Shown here: positions 6,151 to 14,148 of the stretch, in pieces
Layout: each line of letters opens with the position of its first letter
Position numbering within the stretch: position 1 is the first letter of the stretch
Assembly: GCA_026197195.1 (NCBI GenBank)
Contig: JAPHUG010000253.1
Location: 1 to 14,148, forward strand
Length of the DNA stretch: 14,148 nt
DNA from: Sedimenticola sp.
Lineage (GTDB): Bacteria > Pseudomonadota > Gammaproteobacteria > Chromatiales > Chromatiaceae
Direction of reading: 5' to 3'
Position numbers and translations under genes: made by a program
The notes under the pieces: generated by a model
What the model saw: the letters and a program-made list of their open reading frames with translations, nothing else
Told to the model about the DNA's origin: nothing
Database searches by the model: none

Positions 6151-7598
6151 GTGAAGAGATACTGGTTAATGTAACCCCCCCTGAAACCCGGGTGGCGGTG
6201 ATAGAGAACGGTGTAGTTCAAGAGATCATCATCGAGCGCGCACAGCGTCGCGGTCTGGTTGGCAATATCTACAAGGGCAAGATCTGCCGGGTACTACCCG
6301 GCATGCAGGCGGCCTTTGTCGATATTGGTCTGGAACGCGCCGCCTTTCTGCACGCCTCTGATATCAGCAGCGGCAATTCTGACAGCAATGAAACGATTAA
6401 TGAGCTGGTGCGTGAAGGGGCCGAGGTCATTGTCCAGGTGGTGAAAGACCCGTTAGGGACCAAGGGTGCCCGACTCACCACCCATATATCCATCCCCTCC
6501 CGCTATCTGGTATTCATGCCGGAACTGACCAATCTGGGGGTGTCGCAGAAGATAGAAGATGAGGAGGAGCGCAACCGGCTGCGGGATATCGTCACGGGTT
6601 TCTTTGGTGACTCCTCACTCAGTGGCAACTTTATACTCCGTACCGCCGCTGAAGGCGTGGACGATGAGACCCTGAAGTCCGATATCCGATTCCTCACCCG
6701 ACTCTGGCACGCCATCCAGGATCGCCTGCAGACAGCCGCCGTCAAGGAGCTGATCCACGAAGACCTGCCGCTCTATCTGCGCTCACTCCGGGACCTGATT
6801 AATGACGATGTGGAGCGACTGCGCATTGACTCCCGTGAGAACTGGCAGCGCCTGACCCAGTTTGCTGAAAAGCTGATCCCGGACAGCCCAGTAAAGATCG
6901 AATACTATCCTGGGGAGCGGCCGATATTTGATCTCTATGGCGTTGAAGATGAGATCCAGAAGGCACTGGACCAAAAGGTCACACTCAAATCCGGCGGCTA
7001 TCTGATTATTGACCAAACCGAGGCCATGACCACGATTGATGTCAATACCGGCGCCTTTGTCGGCCACCGAAATCAGGAAGAGACGATCTTCAAGACCAAC
7101 ATGGAGGCAGCACAGGCGATCTGCCGACAACTCCGACTGCGTAACCTGGGTGGTATTATCATTATCGATTTTATCGATATGACGGAAGATGAGCATAAGC
7201 GGCAGGTATTGCGTGCCTTGGAAAAGTGCCTCGCCAGGGATCACGCCAAGACCCATATCACCGAGGTCTCCAGCCTGGGACTGGTGGAGATGACCCGAAA
7301 GCGCACCCGCGAATCACTGGAACATATCCTCTGCGAACCCTGTCCCTGCTGCGGTGGCCGTGGCTCCCTGAAAACGGCCGAGACCACCTGCTATGAGATC
7401 TTCCGGGAGATACTCCGGGAAGCCCGGCAATTTGATGTCGAGTCACTGCTGGTGCTCGCCTCCCAGGAGGTGGTGGACCGGCTGCAGGATGAAGAGTCGG
7501 CGACCCTGGCAGAATTGGGTAGCTTTATCGGCAAGACCATACGTCTGCAGGCTGAGACGCTCTATACACAAGAGCACTATGATGTGGTGCTAATCTAG
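6147..7598 (+). CDS. rng: Ribonuclease G (16S rRNA 5'-end maturation endoribonuclease)
   Basis: RNase G cuts single-stranded AU-rich RNA, matures the 5' end of 16S rRNA and takes part in mRNA turnover. The 483 residues correspond to the RNase E/G catalytic core without the long RNase E scaffold tail (E. coli RNase G is 489). An S1 RNA-binding domain spans about 36-125 (GNIYKGKICRVLPGMQAAFVDIG near its start). The 5'-sensor/RNase H-like parts follow. The magnesium-binding aspartates are D298 in TTIDVNTGAFVG and D341 in IIIDFIDM, 43 residues apart as in RNase E. The zinc-link is CEPCPCCGG, with the CxxC pair at C399 and C402 plus two further cysteines, C396 and C401. It overlaps maf by 4 bp and is followed by yhdP after 4 bp. 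Confidence 0.97.
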   Translation: MSEEILVNVTPPETRVAVIENGVVQEIIIERAQRRGLVGNIYKGKICRVLPGMQAAFVDIGLERAAFLHASDISSGNSDSNETINELVREGAEVIVQVVKDPLGTKGARLTTHISIPSRYLVFMPELTNLGVSQKIEDEEERNRLRDIVTGFFGDSSLSGNFILRTAAEGVDDETLKSDIRFLTRLWHAIQDRLQTAAVKELIHEDLPLYLRSLRDLINDDVERLRIDSRENWQRLTQFAEKLIPDSPVKIEYYPGERPIFDLYGVEDEIQKALDQKVTLKSGGYLIIDQTEAMTTIDVNTGAFVGHRNQEETIFKTNMEAAQAICRQLRLRNLGGIIIIDFIDMTEDEHKRQVLRALEKCLARDHAKTHITEVSSLGLVEMTRKRTRESLEHILCEPCPCCGGRGSLKTAETTCYEIFREILREARQFDVESLLVLASQEVVDRLQDEESATLAELGSFIGKTIRLQAETLYTQEHYDVVLI

Positions 7599-7602
7599 GC
7601 GT

Positions 7603-10600
7603 ATGAAGCGTCTCTACCACTTCTCTGTCAGAACCGTTCGCCGGTCTCTGATTCTGCTGATCATTCTGTCTGGATTACTGATCATAGCAGGCCGGCTGCT
7701 GGTGCCATGGGCCGCCGAATACCGGACCGATGTAGAACAGTGGGCCAGCCAGCTGCTGGGGCAGCCGGTCACCATTGGACAGCTCAAAGGAGACTGGCGG
7801 GGACTGGGGCCCGAGCTGGTCTTTTATGACTTACAGCTGATCAATAAAAAAACCCAAAAGGCAACGCTCTACCTCAAAGAGGTCAGAATAGCCTTAGGTC
7901 TGATTGATTCCCTGCGCCAGCTAAAACCGGTCGTTCGAAAAGTCTCATTTATCTCACCACGCCTCCGCATAACCCGACAAAAGAGTGGCGCCATAACGAT
8001 TGGCAACCTGGACCAGTTCAATGAGCTTGAGCCCAATGACAGCAGCTCGGCTTTCCTGCTGCCGACCCATTTACAGCTGATCAAGGGAGAGATCATCTGG
8101 GATGATCTCACCTCTGATACCCCCCCACTCAAGCTCTCCGATGTGGACCTGAAACTACGCAATGGCGGCACCCGGCACCAGTTGAATGGCCGCATCACCC
8201 TCCCCGGCAAACAGAAGGGTACGATTGAGCTATCCATCGATATGAAAGGCCAGCTTGATCGTATGCAAACCTGGCAGGCCCGCAGCTTTATGCAGAGCAG
8301 AGGTATCGACCTGGCCTTCTTGCTGAACCGGCGTATTGCCAAGGATTACCGCTTCAGCAATAACCAGGCGGATGTAATGCTGTGGGGTGAGTGGAACCAG
8401 GATGGCCTGGTGAGCCTTGAAGGAACCACTGAGTGGGATCAGGTCGCCATTTCCCGACAGTCAACCGAGACCGACCAACCGGCCAGTCGTCTGGCGCTGG
8501 ACCGGGTTTCAGGGGCCGTCAGGATTCAACGCATTGAAAACGGTTGGCAGATGGATCTGGCGGATCTCCAGATCCAGCGTGAAGGCTCTGCCTGGCCCAA
8601 AGCCGCCATGGGTGTTGTGGCCAGAAAAACGCCTGCAGGCGACTGGCATATTCGGGCAGGGAGCAGTCGTTTTCGCCTCGAAGATATGCACGCCATCAGC
8701 ACCCTGTTTCCAGGACTGGGTGGCCCCATCGAGAAGAGCCTCAAGGCTATGCAGGCCCGGGGTAGCCTGGACAATCTGAAAATCCAATACACCCCGCAAG
8801 GTGACGCCATCAACTGGGCCGCCAGCGGCTCTATATCGGCGTTCAACTCAAAGCCGGCAGAGGGTATACCGGGCATCCGCAATTTACCGCTCTCCTTCTG
8901 GGCGGGGCCAGAACAGGGGACCCTGGCACTCAATGCCCAGGATGTTGAAGTCGATTTTTCAGGCCTGTTCAGAGATCCGCTACAACTCAAAAAGGTAATC
9001 GGCGAACTCGCCTGGAAGCGAGACCTGAACGGAGACATCCAACTCCAAACAGATCAGCTGTTCGCTGAGAATGATGACATCCACACCGTCTCCCGGATGC
9101 GTATGGTGATTCCACAATCAGACGAAGCACCGCTGTTTCTGGATCTGCAGACCGATTACTGGGACGGCGATGCACTGACCACCCATCGCTATCTGCCGGC
9201 GGGGATCATGGGGGAAAATGTGGTCGCCTGGCTGGACCGCAGTATCGGTGAAGGTCATGTGACCGAGGGCAGCGTTGTGGTCCGGGGGCCGCTGAGGGAT
9301 TTCCCGTTCGACACCACCCACACCGGCCGTTTTGAGGTCTTCTTCAATGTCGAAAACCTCAAACTCGACTACTGGCCTGAGTGGCCCGCCCTGAAGCAGC
9401 TGACGGCCGATGTGCGCTTCCTGAATAACAGTTTTGATACCTGGGCAAGCGGCGGAACCATTCTTGATAGTGAGCTGCAGTCGGCGCATGCCCGCATCAG
9501 TGACCTCGCCCTCACCTCCCCCCTTACCCTGAAGGGGCAGGTCAAGGGTCCCTTTCAGGATAATCTACGACTGTTGACCGATTCTCCCCTAAAGGAAGAC
9601 TTCGGCCCCCTGGTTAACGGCCTGAAAGGTGAAGGGGCGGCACAGCTTGATCTCGCGTTCAGCCTGCCGATTGATGACGGCTCCCCCTTCAAACTGGATG
9701 GCAAGCTGGGCTTTCAACATGCCACGCTGCATCTGGCAGACTGGGAACTGGCGATAGGAGAGATTGTCGGTGATTTACAGTTTGATCAGGACCACATCTT
9801 CGCCTCCGGCATAACAGGTAATGCTCTGGGAATCCCGCTCAAGGTGGATGTCTCAACCCCCGAAAACAATGCCCAGGCAACCCGCATCAGCGCCCAGGCA
9901 CGGGTCTCCAGCAAACAGTGGCAGGCCCAGCTACCCAAACAGGCGATCGAGAAGACCCTGTCGGGTCAAAGCCGCTGGACACTGGACCTGGATATACCGC
10001 ACCTCTCCGCTGGCCCCAATGCCCCCGTTCCGATGCGGGTAACCTCAGACCTGACGGGCACCCAAATCAAGCTTCCGCCCCCCTTGGGGAAAACAGCCAG
10101 CGAGGCGTGGCCGTTTCAGCTCACATCCAGGATAGAGCGCAGCCCGATTCAGCGCTTCGATATCCACTATAACGACCAAATCAAACTGGCCCTGGCCGTC
10201 AACAAGCAGGCGTCCAAAACACCGCAACTAACCCACGTCGGGGTAACATTGGGAGGAGCGGAGGCCGTGCTGCCACAAAGGGCAGGCACGGAGATTTCAG
10301 GACGCATTAACCACCTGGACCTGAATCCCTGGGTCCAGCCCAAAGAGCGTTCTACTGAGACCACCAGCCTACCCCCTGTTAACCGTGTTTCATTGGAGAT
10401 TGGCCAGATTCAACTGGATGAAAAGCGATCTGGTGAAACCCGTCTGCTGCTTGATCGTGGCGAGACCCACTGGGAATGCACGATTATCAGTGACTGGGCC
10501 GAGGGCGGCCTTCTCTACCCCCTCTCCCCTGATAAGGCCACCGATCTGCGGATAAAGATGAAGCAGATCCAACTTGACCCCTGGCTCAGCCTGCTCAGCC

Positions 10601-11970
10601 GAGGCACCGGAGAGACTGGAGAGGAGGTGCCGGGTATCCAGCAGATCAGCGTGTCAGCCGATAAGCTTTCGCTCAACGCGTTGGCTGTGAGTGATTTCTT
10701 GCTCGAACTGGATAAAAACCAGACCTCGTGGCAGGGGCGCTACAGCAGTAACCGCTTCAACGGGACCCTGGTGCTGCCCATTGATCTCCAGAAGGAGCCC
10801 ATACGCCTGAACCTGAAACAGCTCAACCTGACGGTTGATGATTCACTGCTGGATCAACCGCAAACTGAGGTCAAGGCAAGCGGCAACCCCCTCGACCCGA
10901 CCCAGCTTCCGGCACTTGAGCTCACCGCAGACACGGTCACCATAAACGAAAAACCGTTCGGCACCCTGCAGGTCATTACCCAAAAACGGGACGATGGGCT
11001 AGAGCTGCAAACGGCATCACTTAACTCTGATCGTATTGTTCTATCTGCCACAGGCAGCTGGCTCAAACAGCCTGACGGAAACCCAAACACCCGGGTTGAT
11101 CTGGCACTATCCAGTCGTGATCTCGGCGCTGTTCTGAAGGATCTCAAGTTTTCAGACAATCTGCGAGATGCCTCGGTTGAGATCGACAGCCGCCTGAACT
11201 GGGCTGGCAGCCCCCTGGATGTCAGTAGCAAGATTCTGAACGGCCAGGTCGGCTTGCAGGTGAGTAAGGGGCGCTTCCTGAAAGTCGATCCCGGCGTAGG
11301 CCGCCTGTTTGGCCTGTTCAATCTAGGTGCGCTCAAGCGCAGACTGACGCTTGATTTCAGCGATATTTTCAAAAAGGGTTTCGCCTTCGATGCCATTACC
11401 GGCAACTTCCTGCTAGACAGCGGAGATGCCTATACCAACGACTTTCAGATGAAAGGCCCCTCCGCCAATATTGAGCTGTCAGGACGCATCGGCCTGGGTG
11501 ATGAAGACTTTGATTCTCTCATCAGCATAACGCCCAAAATCTCCTCCAGCATACCCATCGCCGGAGCCATTGCCGGTGGCCCTGCGGTGGGTGCCGCGCT
11601 CTTCCTGGCGCAACAACTGGTGGGTGACTCCTTCGATAAAGTGACTCAGCTGCAATACCTGGCAACCGGTTCCTGGGACAACCCGGTTCTGACCCCTAAG
11701 GGTCGGGAAACCGCCGAACAGCTGCAGGGCCCCTCAACCAGCCCGACAGCGGAAACCGAATCAGCAGAACCGGATCCGACGATAGACCTGGAAATGGAGG
11801 CGGTGGATACACCAGAGACCAACGAAACACCTGCCCCATCCGAAGCGACCGACCCACCTGCCGAGGAAGCAGCAAAGACAGAGAAAAAGCCTTCCCGGTT
11901 TTTCTCCCGACTGCTTGAAAAACTGAAACCGACCGGCCCGACCTATCAGCAGACCTCGCCCGACCAGTAA
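7603..11970 (+). CDS. yhdP: YhdP family AsmA-like envelope phospholipid transport protein
   Basis: YhdP, with TamB and YdbH, moves phospholipids from the inner to the outer membrane across the periplasm. The protein begins with a short basic cytosolic end and one membrane helix (about residues 14-36), leaving a very large periplasmic part of DUF3971 and AsmA-like beta-repeat character. The conserved C-terminal AsmA-like section includes GRIGLGDEDFDSLISITPK, the glycine/alanine-rich AGAIAGGPAVGAA (about 1319-1331), QQLVGDSFDK, and YLATGSWDNPVLTP. With 1455 residues it is longer than E. coli YhdP (about 1266). About 90 residues of this excess are a Glu/Pro/Thr-rich tail after residue 1366 that ends in a basic amphipathic stretch (SRFFSRLLEKLKP). 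No frameshift is seen. The start is 4 bp after the rng stop, so it is probably translated by coupling. Confidence 0.93.
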   Translation: MKRLYHFSVRTVRRSLILLIILSGLLIIAGRLLVPWAAEYRTDVEQWASQLLGQPVTIGQLKGDWRGLGPELVFYDLQLINKKTQKATLYLKEVRIALGLIDSLRQLKPVVRKVSFISPRLRITRQKSGAITIGNLDQFNELEPNDSSSAFLLPTHLQLIKGEIIWDDLTSDTPPLKLSDVDLKLRNGGTRHQLNGRITLPGKQKGTIELSIDMKGQLDRMQTWQARSFMQSRGIDLAFLLNRRIAKDYRFSNNQADVMLWGEWNQDGLVSLEGTTEWDQVAISRQSTETDQPASRLALDRVSGAVRIQRIENGWQMDLADLQIQREGSAWPKAAMGVVARKTPAGDWHIRAGSSRFRLEDMHAISTLFPGLGGPIEKSLKAMQARGSLDNLKIQYTPQGDAINWAASGSISAFNSKPAEGIPGIRNLPLSFWAGPEQGTLALNAQDVEVDFSGLFRDPLQLKKVIGELAWKRDLNGDIQLQTDQLFAENDDIHTVSRMRMVIPQSDEAPLFLDLQTDYWDGDALTTHRYLPAGIMGENVVAWLDRSIGEGHVTEGSVVVRGPLRDFPFDTTHTGRFEVFFNVENLKLDYWPEWPALKQLTADVRFLNNSFDTWASGGTILDSELQSAHARISDLALTSPLTLKGQVKGPFQDNLRLLTDSPLKEDFGPLVNGLKGEGAAQLDLAFSLPIDDGSPFKLDGKLGFQHATLHLADWELAIGEIVGDLQFDQDHIFASGITGNALGIPLKVDVSTPENNAQATRISAQARVSSKQWQAQLPKQAIEKTLSGQSRWTLDLDIPHLSAGPNAPVPMRVTSDLTGTQIKLPPPLGKTASEAWPFQLTSRIERSPIQRFDIHYNDQIKLALAVNKQASKTPQLTHVGVTLGGAEAVLPQRAGTEISGRINHLDLNPWVQPKERSTETTSLPPVNRVSLEIGQIQLDEKRSGETRLLLDRGETHWECTIISDWAEGGLLYPLSPDKATDLRIKMKQIQLDPWLSLLSRGTGETGEEVPGIQQISVSADKLSLNALAVSDFLLELDKNQTSWQGRYSSNRFNGTLVLPIDLQKEPIRLNLKQLNLTVDDSLLDQPQTEVKASGNPLDPTQLPALELTADTVTINEKPFGTLQVITQKRDDGLELQTASLNSDRIVLSATGSWLKQPDGNPNTRVDLALSSRDLGAVLKDLKFSDNLRDASVEIDSRLNWAGSPLDVSSKILNGQVGLQVSKGRFLKVDPGVGRLFGLFNLGALKRRLTLDFSDIFKKGFAFDAITGNFLLDSGDAYTNDFQMKGPSANIELSGRIGLGDEDFDSLISITPKISSSIPIAGAIAGGPAVGAALFLAQQLVGDSFDKVTQLQYLATGSWDNPVLTPKGRETAEQLQGPSTSPTAETESAEPDPTIDLEMEAVDTPETNETPAPSEATDPPAEEAAKTEKKPSRFFSRLLEKLKPTGPTYQQTSPDQ

Positions 11971-11990
11971 AACTGGACCCGGCCCTATGC

Positions 11991-12019
11991 TTGGTCGATG
12001 GTAGGGTTAATGCTATGCT
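11991..12019 (+). promoter_or_regulatory. Candidate extended -10 sigma70 promoter for nit (and perhaps tldD)
   Basis: TTGGTC at 11991-11996 and TATGCT at 12014-12019 are separated by 17 bp, and TG at 12011-12012 one base before the -10 makes an extended -10 element, which can compensate for the weak -35 (three of six). Initiation would fall in or just after the A8 run at 12021-12028. The gap between yhdP and nit (109 bp) is otherwise free of genes. Confidence 0.5.
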
Positions 12020-12079
12020 CAAAAAAAACAGAGCCCGTAGCTTGGTGTTTCTGGATAACAGAGGACTTCCGCTTCAACC

Positions 12080-12901
12080 ATGAGTAAAGAGAGATCAAGA
12101 ATATCCGCCATTCAAATGGCGACCGGCCCCAACGTCAGCGCCAATCTACTCGAAGTCGAACGCCTGGTCACTGAGGCGGTTGATAATGGATCAGGCCTGG
12201 TGGTTCTGCCTGAAAACTTCGCCTTTATGGGCAAGCAGGATCGCGACCTATGCGCCCTCCGGGAAGTCGACCACGACGGACCGCTGCAGGAGTTCCTGAG
12301 CCAGCTGGCCAAACGGCATGAAATCTGGGTTGTCGGCGGCACCATTCCGCTCGAGGCCCACGACAACAGCAAGGTGCGCGCCGCCTGTATTGTCTATAAC
12401 GATAAGGGTCAGCGTATTGGTCGCTATGACAAGATCCACCTGTTTGATGTCAATCTGGTGGAGGCCAACGAGCGCTATGTCGAATCAGAAACCATCGAGC
12501 CAGGTGATGAGATCGTGGTACTTGATTCGCCATTTGGTCGGCTGGGTATCGCAGTCTGCTATGACCTGCGCTTTCCGGAACTCTTCCGTAAGCTGCTGGA
12601 TAAGGGAATGGAGATTGCCTGCATGCCCTCCTCCTTTACGGCCATTACCGGCAAGGCCCACTGGGACACCCTGGTCAGGGCTCGGGCCATCGAAAACCTC
12701 TCCTATGTGGTAGCCGCCGCACAGGGCGGGTTTCATATCAACGGCAGAGAGACCCATGGTCACAGCATGATTGTCGACCCCTGGGGCAATATCCTCTCCC
12801 AGGTCCCCAGAGGAACCGGTTCAGTCAGTTGCAAACTCGACCTCGGCTACCTGGCCTCCTTGCGACGTAATTTCCCAACGATCGATCACCGAAAACTCTA
12901 G
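12080..12901 (+). CDS. Nit-type carbon-nitrogen hydrolase, probable deaminated glutathione amidase
   Basis: A 273-residue nitrilase-superfamily amidase. The Glu-Lys-Cys triad is visible as E45 (VVLPENF), K118 (YDKIHLFDVN) and C160 (GIAVCYDLRFPELF). The KIHLFDVN motif and the NERYVES segment are typical of the Nit1 subgroup, whose members hydrolyse deaminated glutathione to 2-oxoglutarate and cysteinylglycine, a metabolite-repair reaction. The substrate assignment is inferred from the subgroup; omega-amidase (Nit2) or another small amide is possible. The ATG at 12080 has GAGGA at 12061-12065, which is rather far (14 bases). The yhdP-nit-tldD order is common in Pseudomonas-like gammaproteobacteria, though a functional link is not clear. 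Confidence 0.9.
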   Translation: MSKERSRISAIQMATGPNVSANLLEVERLVTEAVDNGSGLVVLPENFAFMGKQDRDLCALREVDHDGPLQEFLSQLAKRHEIWVVGGTIPLEAHDNSKVRAACIVYNDKGQRIGRYDKIHLFDVNLVEANERYVESETIEPGDEIVVLDSPFGRLGIAVCYDLRFPELFRKLLDKGMEIACMPSSFTAITGKAHWDTLVRARAIENLSYVVAAAQGGFHINGRETHGHSMIVDPWGNILSQVPRGTGSVSCKLDLGYLASLRRNFPTIDHRKL

Positions 12902-12955
12902 GGCCTGTACGCTGTCTACCCTAATAGCGCTACACTAAGAGAGCCTATTTCGAGT

Positions 12956-13001
12956 TATGGCTTCCGCATCTGGCCGTGAGAGACTACGGCCAGATGCCAT
13001 A
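12956..13001. repeat. Strong inverted repeat (12-bp perfect stem) between nit and tldD
   Basis: GCATCTGGCCGT at 12966-12977 is the exact reverse complement of ACGGCCAGATGC at 12986-12997, with an 8-base loop GAGAGACT. Outside, TATG (12956-12959) can pair with CATA (12998-13001) across a 6-base bulge. The repeat begins 54 bases after the nit stop and ends 27 bases before the tldD ATG. No T run follows, so it is not a standard intrinsic terminator. It could be an operator, an mRNA-stabilising structure or a member of a dispersed REP-like repeat family. One copy is present in this window. Confidence 0.7.
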
Positions 13002-13027
13002 CCAACCCAGGAACATTGATTATCCGC

Positions 13028-14148
13028 ATGTCAGACACCATAGAAATCGCACGCAACACCCTGCTGGCTCCGGCATCGCTCAGTGACCAGGATCTTGATC
13101 GCGTCATGGATCAACTGCTCACCTCACAGATTGATACCGCAGACCTCTATTTCCAGGCCAGTCGACTCGAATCCTGGGTTTTGGAAGATGGCATTATCCG
13201 GGATGGCAACTACAACATTGAGCAGGGTGTCGGCGTACGCGCCATCAGCGGTGAAAAGACCGGCTTTGCCTACACCGATGAGATCGCACTGCCCAGCCTG
13301 CTGGAAGCCGGCCGAACCGCCCGCGCTATTGCCCGGGCCGGAGCCGACGGAAAGACACGCCTCAGCCGCACCACGCCGCCCCAGCCGCTCTACGCCCCGA
13401 TCAATCCCCTGGAGACGATGTCCGAAGAGGAGAAGATCGCACTCCTGCGCAAGCTGGATGCCGAGGCCCGAAAACAGGACCCACGGGTTCAGCAGGTCAT
13501 CGCCAGCCTGGTATCGGCACACGATGTGGTGATGATTGCCGCCAGTGATGGCACGCTCTCCGGTGATGTACGCCCCCTGGTTCGCTGTAATGTCCACGTC
13601 ATTGTTGAAGCCGATGGGCGCCGTGAACAGGGATCCAGTGGCGGGGGTGCCCGACAGGGATTCCAGTTTTTTATTGATGAGGATCGCGCCCTGGAGTACG
13701 CCCGGGAGGCGGTACGGCAGGCCCTGGTCAACCTGGAGGCCGAAGCCGCTCCCGCCGGGACCATGACCGTCGTATTGGGCTCAGGCTGGCCTGGAATATT
13801 GCTGCATGAAGCGATCGGCCATGGGCTCGAAGGCGATTTCAACCGCAAAGGCACCTCCGCCTTCGCTGGGCGTATCGGTGAAAAGGTAGCCGCTTCCGGC
13901 TGTACCGTTGTAGATGACGGCACCCTACCCGGGCGCCGGGGTTCGCTCACCATCGATGATGAGGGCACCCCTTCAGAATGCACCACCCTGATCGAGGATG
14001 GTCTGCTCAAGGCCTATATGCAGGACAAGCATAACGCCCATCTGATGGGCACCCTCTCGACGGGTAACGGGCGGCGTGAATCCTATGCCCACCTGCCCCT
14101 ACCGCGCATGACCAACACCTATATGCTGCCCGGCCAACATGATCCCGG
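13028..14148 (+). CDS. tldD: Metalloprotease TldD, 3'-truncated by the window edge
   Basis: TldD forms a heterodimer with TldE (PmbA), a zinc metalloprotease that degrades unfolded peptides, processes microcin B17 and degrades the CcdA antitoxin in E. coli. 373 residues are visible of about 481 in the family; the frame stays open to the end. Seen are [46 protein letters not shown], the zinc-binding HEAIGH at residues 260-264 within [30 protein letters not shown], and [17 protein letters not shown] at 13016 is in frame four codons upstream, but AGGAA at 13009-13013 would be only about two bases away, so the ATG at 13028 is preferred, although that site is then 14 bases distant. pmbA is often found nearby in relatives but is outside the window. 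Confidence 0.95.
   Translation, partial: MSDTIEIARNTLLAPASLSDQDLDRVMDQLLTSQIDTADLYFQASRLESWVLEDGIIRDGNYNIEQGVGVRAISGEKTGFAYTDEIALPSLLEAGRTARAIARAGADGKTRLSRTTPPQPLYAPINPLETMSEEEKIALLRKLDAEARKQDPRVQQVIASLVSAHDVVMIAASDGTLSGDVRPLVRCNVHVIVEADGRREQGSSGGGARQGFQFFIDEDRALEYAREAVRQALVNLEAEAAPAGTMTVVLGSGWPGILLHEAIGHGLEGDFNRKGTSAFAGRIGEKVAASGCTVVDDGTLPGRRGSLTIDDEGTPSECTTLIEDGLLKAYMQDKHNAHLMGTLSTGNGRRESYAHLPLPRMTNTYMLPGQHDP

Noticed and set aside
6783..7256. Minus-strand open frame of 157 codons inside rng
   Set aside because: It is antisense to the catalytic core of RNase G, which has intact motifs; no ribosome site or recognisable protein.
10854..11405. Minus-strand open frame of 183 codons inside yhdP
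   Set aside because: It lies wholly within a well-supported gene on the other strand, has Ser/Arg/Pro-rich shadow composition and no family motif.
13083..13532. Plus-strand frame of 149 codons overlapping tldD
   Set aside because: It runs in another frame across conserved TldD segments; Arg/Pro/Ser-rich translation typical of a shifted frame.
13489..14010. Minus-strand open frame of 173 codons inside tldD
   Set aside because: It is a shadow of the tldD reading frame with low-complexity Pro/Ser/Arg composition.
1..14148. CRISPR array, insertion sequence, prophage, tRNA or rRNA gene, toxin-antitoxin pair
   Set aside because: I looked on both strands and saw no regularly spaced repeats, transposase or integrase motifs, terminal inverted repeats with target duplications, or tRNA-like cloverleaf sequence.

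Overview
This window looks like ordinary chromosomal DNA of a gammaproteobacterium. Protein features and gene order (proA-nadD-rsfS-rlmH followed by maf-rng-yhdP-nit-tldD) fit the Pseudomonas/Xanthomonas/Chromatiales side of the class. I infer this from family knowledge, and nothing in the sequence fixes the genus. All confident genes are on the + strand, and both ends of the window cut through genes.

Left block (2-3384): the 3' part of holA (DNA polymerase III delta subunit), proA (proline synthesis), nadD (NAD synthesis) and rsfS (ribosome silencing factor). A strong hairpin lies between proA and nadD. Accessory block (3426-4745): a WYL-domain transcriptional regulator and an unrecognised 75-residue hydrophobic membrane protein sit between rsfS and rlmH, two genes that are neighbours in many bacteria. 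The gap between the two accessory genes holds a good sigma70-like promoter with a perfect 11-bp palindrome directly after its -10 box. This is the most system-like part of the window, but the regulator-target link is inference.

Right block (4855-14148): rlmH (23S rRNA pseudouridine methyltransferase), a 225-bp gap without a convincing gene, then maf (yhdE-type), rng (RNase G) and yhdP (an AsmA-like envelope lipid transport protein with a long C-terminal tail). maf and rng overlap by 4 bp, and rng and yhdP are 4 bp apart. A gap with an extended -10 promoter precedes a Nit-type amidase. A 126-bp gap with a perfect 12-bp stem hairpin precedes tldD, which runs off the right edge.

The genes are mostly housekeeping: replication clamp loading, proline and NAD synthesis, ribosome hibernation and modification, RNA processing, nucleotide sanitation, outer-membrane lipid supply, metabolite repair and peptide processing. 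I see no rRNA, tRNA, CRISPR array, transposase, phage gene or toxin-antitoxin pair, and no clearly new multi-gene system. The points worth a second look are the accessory pair with its promoter/palindrome, the intergenic hairpins, the extended YhdP tail and the rlmH-maf junction.
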